Source: Desulfotomaculum sp. (lineage in GTDB: Bacteria > Bacillota > Desulfotomaculia > Desulfotomaculales > Desulfohalotomaculaceae). From it: 7,428 nt of DNA. This document shows positions 5,665-7,428 of this stretch, one piece after another. Both the position numbers and the translations under genes were made by a program. The stretch spans positions 1 through 7,428 of the forward strand of contig JAJOKN010000120.1 in the NCBI GenBank assembly GCA_021129815.1. Direction: 5' to 3'. The stretch's first letter is position 1. The number at the start of each line of letters is the position of its first letter. The notes beneath the pieces are model-generated. The model saw only the letters and a list, made by a program, of their open reading frames with translations, was not told where the DNA came from and did no database searches.

Positions 5665-6762
5665 ATGGGAAAGAAAAAAATCAATGTAGCTATTGCTGGT
5701 GTAGGTAACTGCGCTAGTGCTTTGCTCCAAGGAATAGAAATGTACAAAAACTCACCCGAAAATGTCATAGGGCTCATGCATTATGACTTGGGAGGCTATA
5801 CTCCCGGTGACATCAACATAGTAGCAGCATTTGATGTAGATAAGCGCAAAGTAGGCAAACCCTTAAAAGAAGCAATCTTTGCAAAGCCAAACTGTACCAC
5901 CGTGTTTTATGACAATTTACCTGACTATCCTGTAACAGTACAGATGGGACCAGTGCTGGATGGGGTTTCTGAACACATGAGCGATTATGATGAGGATCGA
6001 ACATTCGTAGTTGCAGATGAAGAACCATGCGATGTAGTAAAAGTCTTAAAAGAAAGCGGTGCTGAAGTCTTAATAAATTACTTGCCCGTAGGATCTGAAA
6101 AAGCCGCAAGGTTCTATGCTCAAGCATGTCTCGACGCAAGAGTTGGATTCATAAATGGTATGCCAGTATTTATCGCTTCTGATGATGAATGGGCAAAGAA
6201 GTTTAAAGAAAAAGGGATACCAATTATCGGCGATGACGTAAAAAGTCAAGTAGGCGCTACCATTGTACACCGCACGCTTACCAAGCTCTTTGAAAACCGC
6301 GGCGTAATTTTAGATCGCAGCTATCAGTTGAACTTCGGTGGAAACACAGACTTTTTGAATATGTTAAATCACTCTCGTTTATCATCTAAAAAGAAGTCAA
6401 AGACTCAAGCTGTACAAGCTGAGCTTAAAAAAACACTATCATCAGAAAATATACACATAGGTCCTAGTGACTATGTACCTTGGTTAAAAGATAACAAAAT
6501 TTGTTTCATACGCATGGAAGGAAGAGGATTCGGCAACGTTCCATTAACTTTAGAAGTAAAGCTTTCAGTAGAAGATTCACCCAACAGTGCAGGTGTTATA
6601 ATAGATGCAATCAGATGCATGAAATTAGCTTTAGATAGAAATATAGGCGGCATACTCACATCAATATCTGCTTACACAATGAAATCACCACCTGTACAGT
6701 ACACAGACACAGAAGCAAAGGAAATGGTAGAAGAATTCATTGCTGGCAGGAGAGAGCATTAA
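5665..6762 (+). CDS. ino1: Myo-inositol-3-phosphate synthase (Ino1)
   Basis: This 365-residue enzyme converts glucose-6-phosphate to 1D-myo-inositol 3-phosphate, using NAD in an internal oxidation-reduction. The N-terminal Rossmann domain shows VAIAGVGNCASAL (8-20) with the acidic adenosine-ribose region AAFDVD (54-59), and NYLPVGSE at 138-145. The central catalytic and tetramerisation domain shows GDDVKSQVGATIVHRTL (189-205), LNFGGNTDFLNML (222-234), the Lys-rich SSKKKSKT (240-247) and DSPNSAG (304-310). The compact length and motifs match the archaeal/actinobacterial type rather than the roughly 530-residue eukaryotic form. AAGGAGG lies 7 nt before the ATG. The next gene overlaps the stop by one base (TAATG), which suggests translational coupling. 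The neighbour implies use for CDP-inositol. Inositol synthesis is scattered among Firmicutes, so transfer is possible but not shown. Confidence 0.95.
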   Translation: MGKKKINVAIAGVGNCASALLQGIEMYKNSPENVIGLMHYDLGGYTPGDINIVAAFDVDKRKVGKPLKEAIFAKPNCTTVFYDNLPDYPVTVQMGPVLDGVSEHMSDYDEDRTFVVADEEPCDVVKVLKESGAEVLINYLPVGSEKAARFYAQACLDARVGFINGMPVFIASDDEWAKKFKEKGIPIIGDDVKSQVGATIVHRTLTKLFENRGVILDRSYQLNFGGNTDFLNMLNHSRLSSKKKSKTQAVQAELKKTLSSENIHIGPSDYVPWLKDNKICFIRMEGRGFGNVPLTLEVKLSVEDSPNSAGVIIDAIRCMKLALDRNIGGILTSISAYTMKSPPVQYTDTEAKEMVEEFIAGRREH

Positions 6763-7358
6763 TGAGGGGTGTGATCTTAGCAGCTGGCGAAGGGACAAGG
6801 CTTCGCCAGCACTTTAGGGATTTTTTAAAGCCGTTAACACCGATTTTAGGTCTTGCTTTGATTGAAAGAAACATATTATCTTTAAAGGAATGCGGAATAA
6901 AAGAAATAGTGATAGTCACTGGATACGCTGAAGAAAAAATCAAAGCACACATTGGAGACGCCAAGAAATACGGGGTTAATATAAGCTATATTTACAATCC
7001 TGATTGGAAACTTGGCAATGCTACATCTGTTTATTCTTTTCACAAAAGCTGCAAAAAAGATGAAAAATTTGTTTTAATGATGGCAGATCACCTGTTTGAT
7101 CTATGCATAATGTCTGATTTTATATCCAACGCAGGCAAAATAAAAGATGATGAAGTTTTAATAGCAGCAGACAATCGCCTAGATGAGGTATTCCACTTAG
7201 ACGAATGTACTAAAATAAGCTGTATTGAAGATTATGCTGTTGCATTTGGAAAGAAGCTTAAGCAGTTCAACGCTGTGGACTGCGGACTCTTTATCTGTAC
7301 AAAAGCGATATTCAGCGCGCTGTCAGAAGCTATTTCTAACTCTCTATATGGCTTTTAG
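6762..7358 (+). CDS. Nucleotidyltransferase, probable CTP:inositol-1-phosphate cytidylyltransferase; frameshifted near its end
   Basis: The protein opens with VILAAGEGTRL (4-14) and Lys23 in FLKPL, the nucleotide-binding signature of sugar-phosphate nucleotidyltransferases. It continues with VIVTGYAEEKI (50-60), YNPDWKLGNATSVYS (78-92), LMMADHLFD (105-113, with the metal-binding Asp109) and FNAVDCGLFIC (169-179). The YNPDW, MADH and NAVD-GLF blocks plus an LDECTKI segment (146-152) recall the cytidylyltransferase that makes CDP-inositol in di-myo-inositol phosphate and inositol-lipid synthesis; adjacency to ino1 supports this. Substrate choice is inferred. The frame ends at TAG 7356-7358 after 198 residues, too early for the family, and the expected continuation appears at once in another frame (next entry). 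Whether it is a broken gene or a read error cannot be decided here. The start ATG shares one base with the ino1 stop. Confidence 0.8.
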   Translation: MRGVILAAGEGTRLRQHFRDFLKPLTPILGLALIERNILSLKECGIKEIVIVTGYAEEKIKAHIGDAKKYGVNISYIYNPDWKLGNATSVYSFHKSCKKDEKFVLMMADHLFDLCIMSDFISNAGKIKDDEVLIAADNRLDEVFHLDECTKISCIEDYAVAFGKKLKQFNAVDCGLFICTKAIFSALSEAISNSLYGF

Positions 7359-7428
7359 CGATGCACTGAACATATTAGCAAAAAAGCGCAAGGTGCGCGC
7401 ACATTTTATTGAAGGTTTCTGGGTAGAT
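7339..7428 (+). pseudogene. Out-of-frame continuation of the nucleotidyltransferase, cut by the right edge
   Basis: In the frame of base 7339 the sequence reads YMAFSDALNILAKKRKVRAH and then FIEGFWVD, open to the window end. It fits the expected C-terminal part of the cytidylyltransferase, where a (Y)-S-(L)-S-D-A-(L/V) block is followed by a basic stretch and G-(R/F)-W-(I/V)-D. The switch falls within the short dinucleotide run CTCTCTATAT (7340-7349). One extra base, or loss of one CT or TA unit, would explain it. A fused CDP-alcohol phosphotransferase domain could follow outside the window, as in some archaea, but nothing here shows it. Confidence 0.7.

Noticed and set aside
5813..6139. 108-codon minus-strand open frame
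   Set aside because: It is a Leu- and Arg-rich shadow of ino1 with no domain features.

Overview
The window looks like chromosomal DNA of a low-GC Gram-positive bacterium, probably an anaerobic Clostridia-type Firmicute. The evidence is A+T-rich DNA, strong AGGAGG ribosome binding sites, consensus sigma-A-type promoters, five tRNA genes that all encode CCA, and the protein families present. The lineage is an inference. The gene set is mostly central metabolism and housekeeping; I see no phage, transposon, CRISPR or defence locus.

Layout, left to right. The left edge (1-121, minus) holds the first 40 codons of a MotA-type flagellar stator protein. Next (about 227-1059, plus) is a badly decayed comB (2-phosphosulfolactate phosphatase family) gene, recognisable in pieces in several frames. 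The minus-strand pair mscS-like (2974-2075) and glpX (2020-1049; class II fructose-1,6-bisphosphatase) follows and is probably one transcript. Divergent from it is pfkA (3189-4268), a 6-phosphofructokinase with the unusual Gly/Lys active-site pair. Thus the two opposing enzymes of the fructose-6-phosphate/fructose-1,6-bisphosphate step sit back to back with only the channel gene between them.

From 4894 down to 4412 (minus) is a tRNA operon, transcribed Asp-Phe-Gly-Leu-Cys, with a consensus promoter (4967-4996) and a strong hairpin terminator (4353-4390) that may also stop pfkA transcription. The right part is an inositol module: a near-perfect promoter at 5139-5166, a leader of about 490 nt with no gene, ino1 (5665-6762; myo-inositol-3-phosphate synthase), and, overlapping it by one base, a sugar-phosphate nucleotidyltransferase resembling CTP:inositol-1-phosphate cytidylyltransferase. 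Together these two would turn glucose-6-phosphate into inositol phosphate and then CDP-inositol, a precursor for inositol lipids or di-myo-inositol phosphate. The nucleotidyltransferase carries an apparent frameshift near 7340 and runs off the right edge.

The points most worth a second look are the long leader of ino1, the frameshift in the second inositol gene, the comB remnant, and the PFK active-site type. I found no clear sign of an entirely new system.
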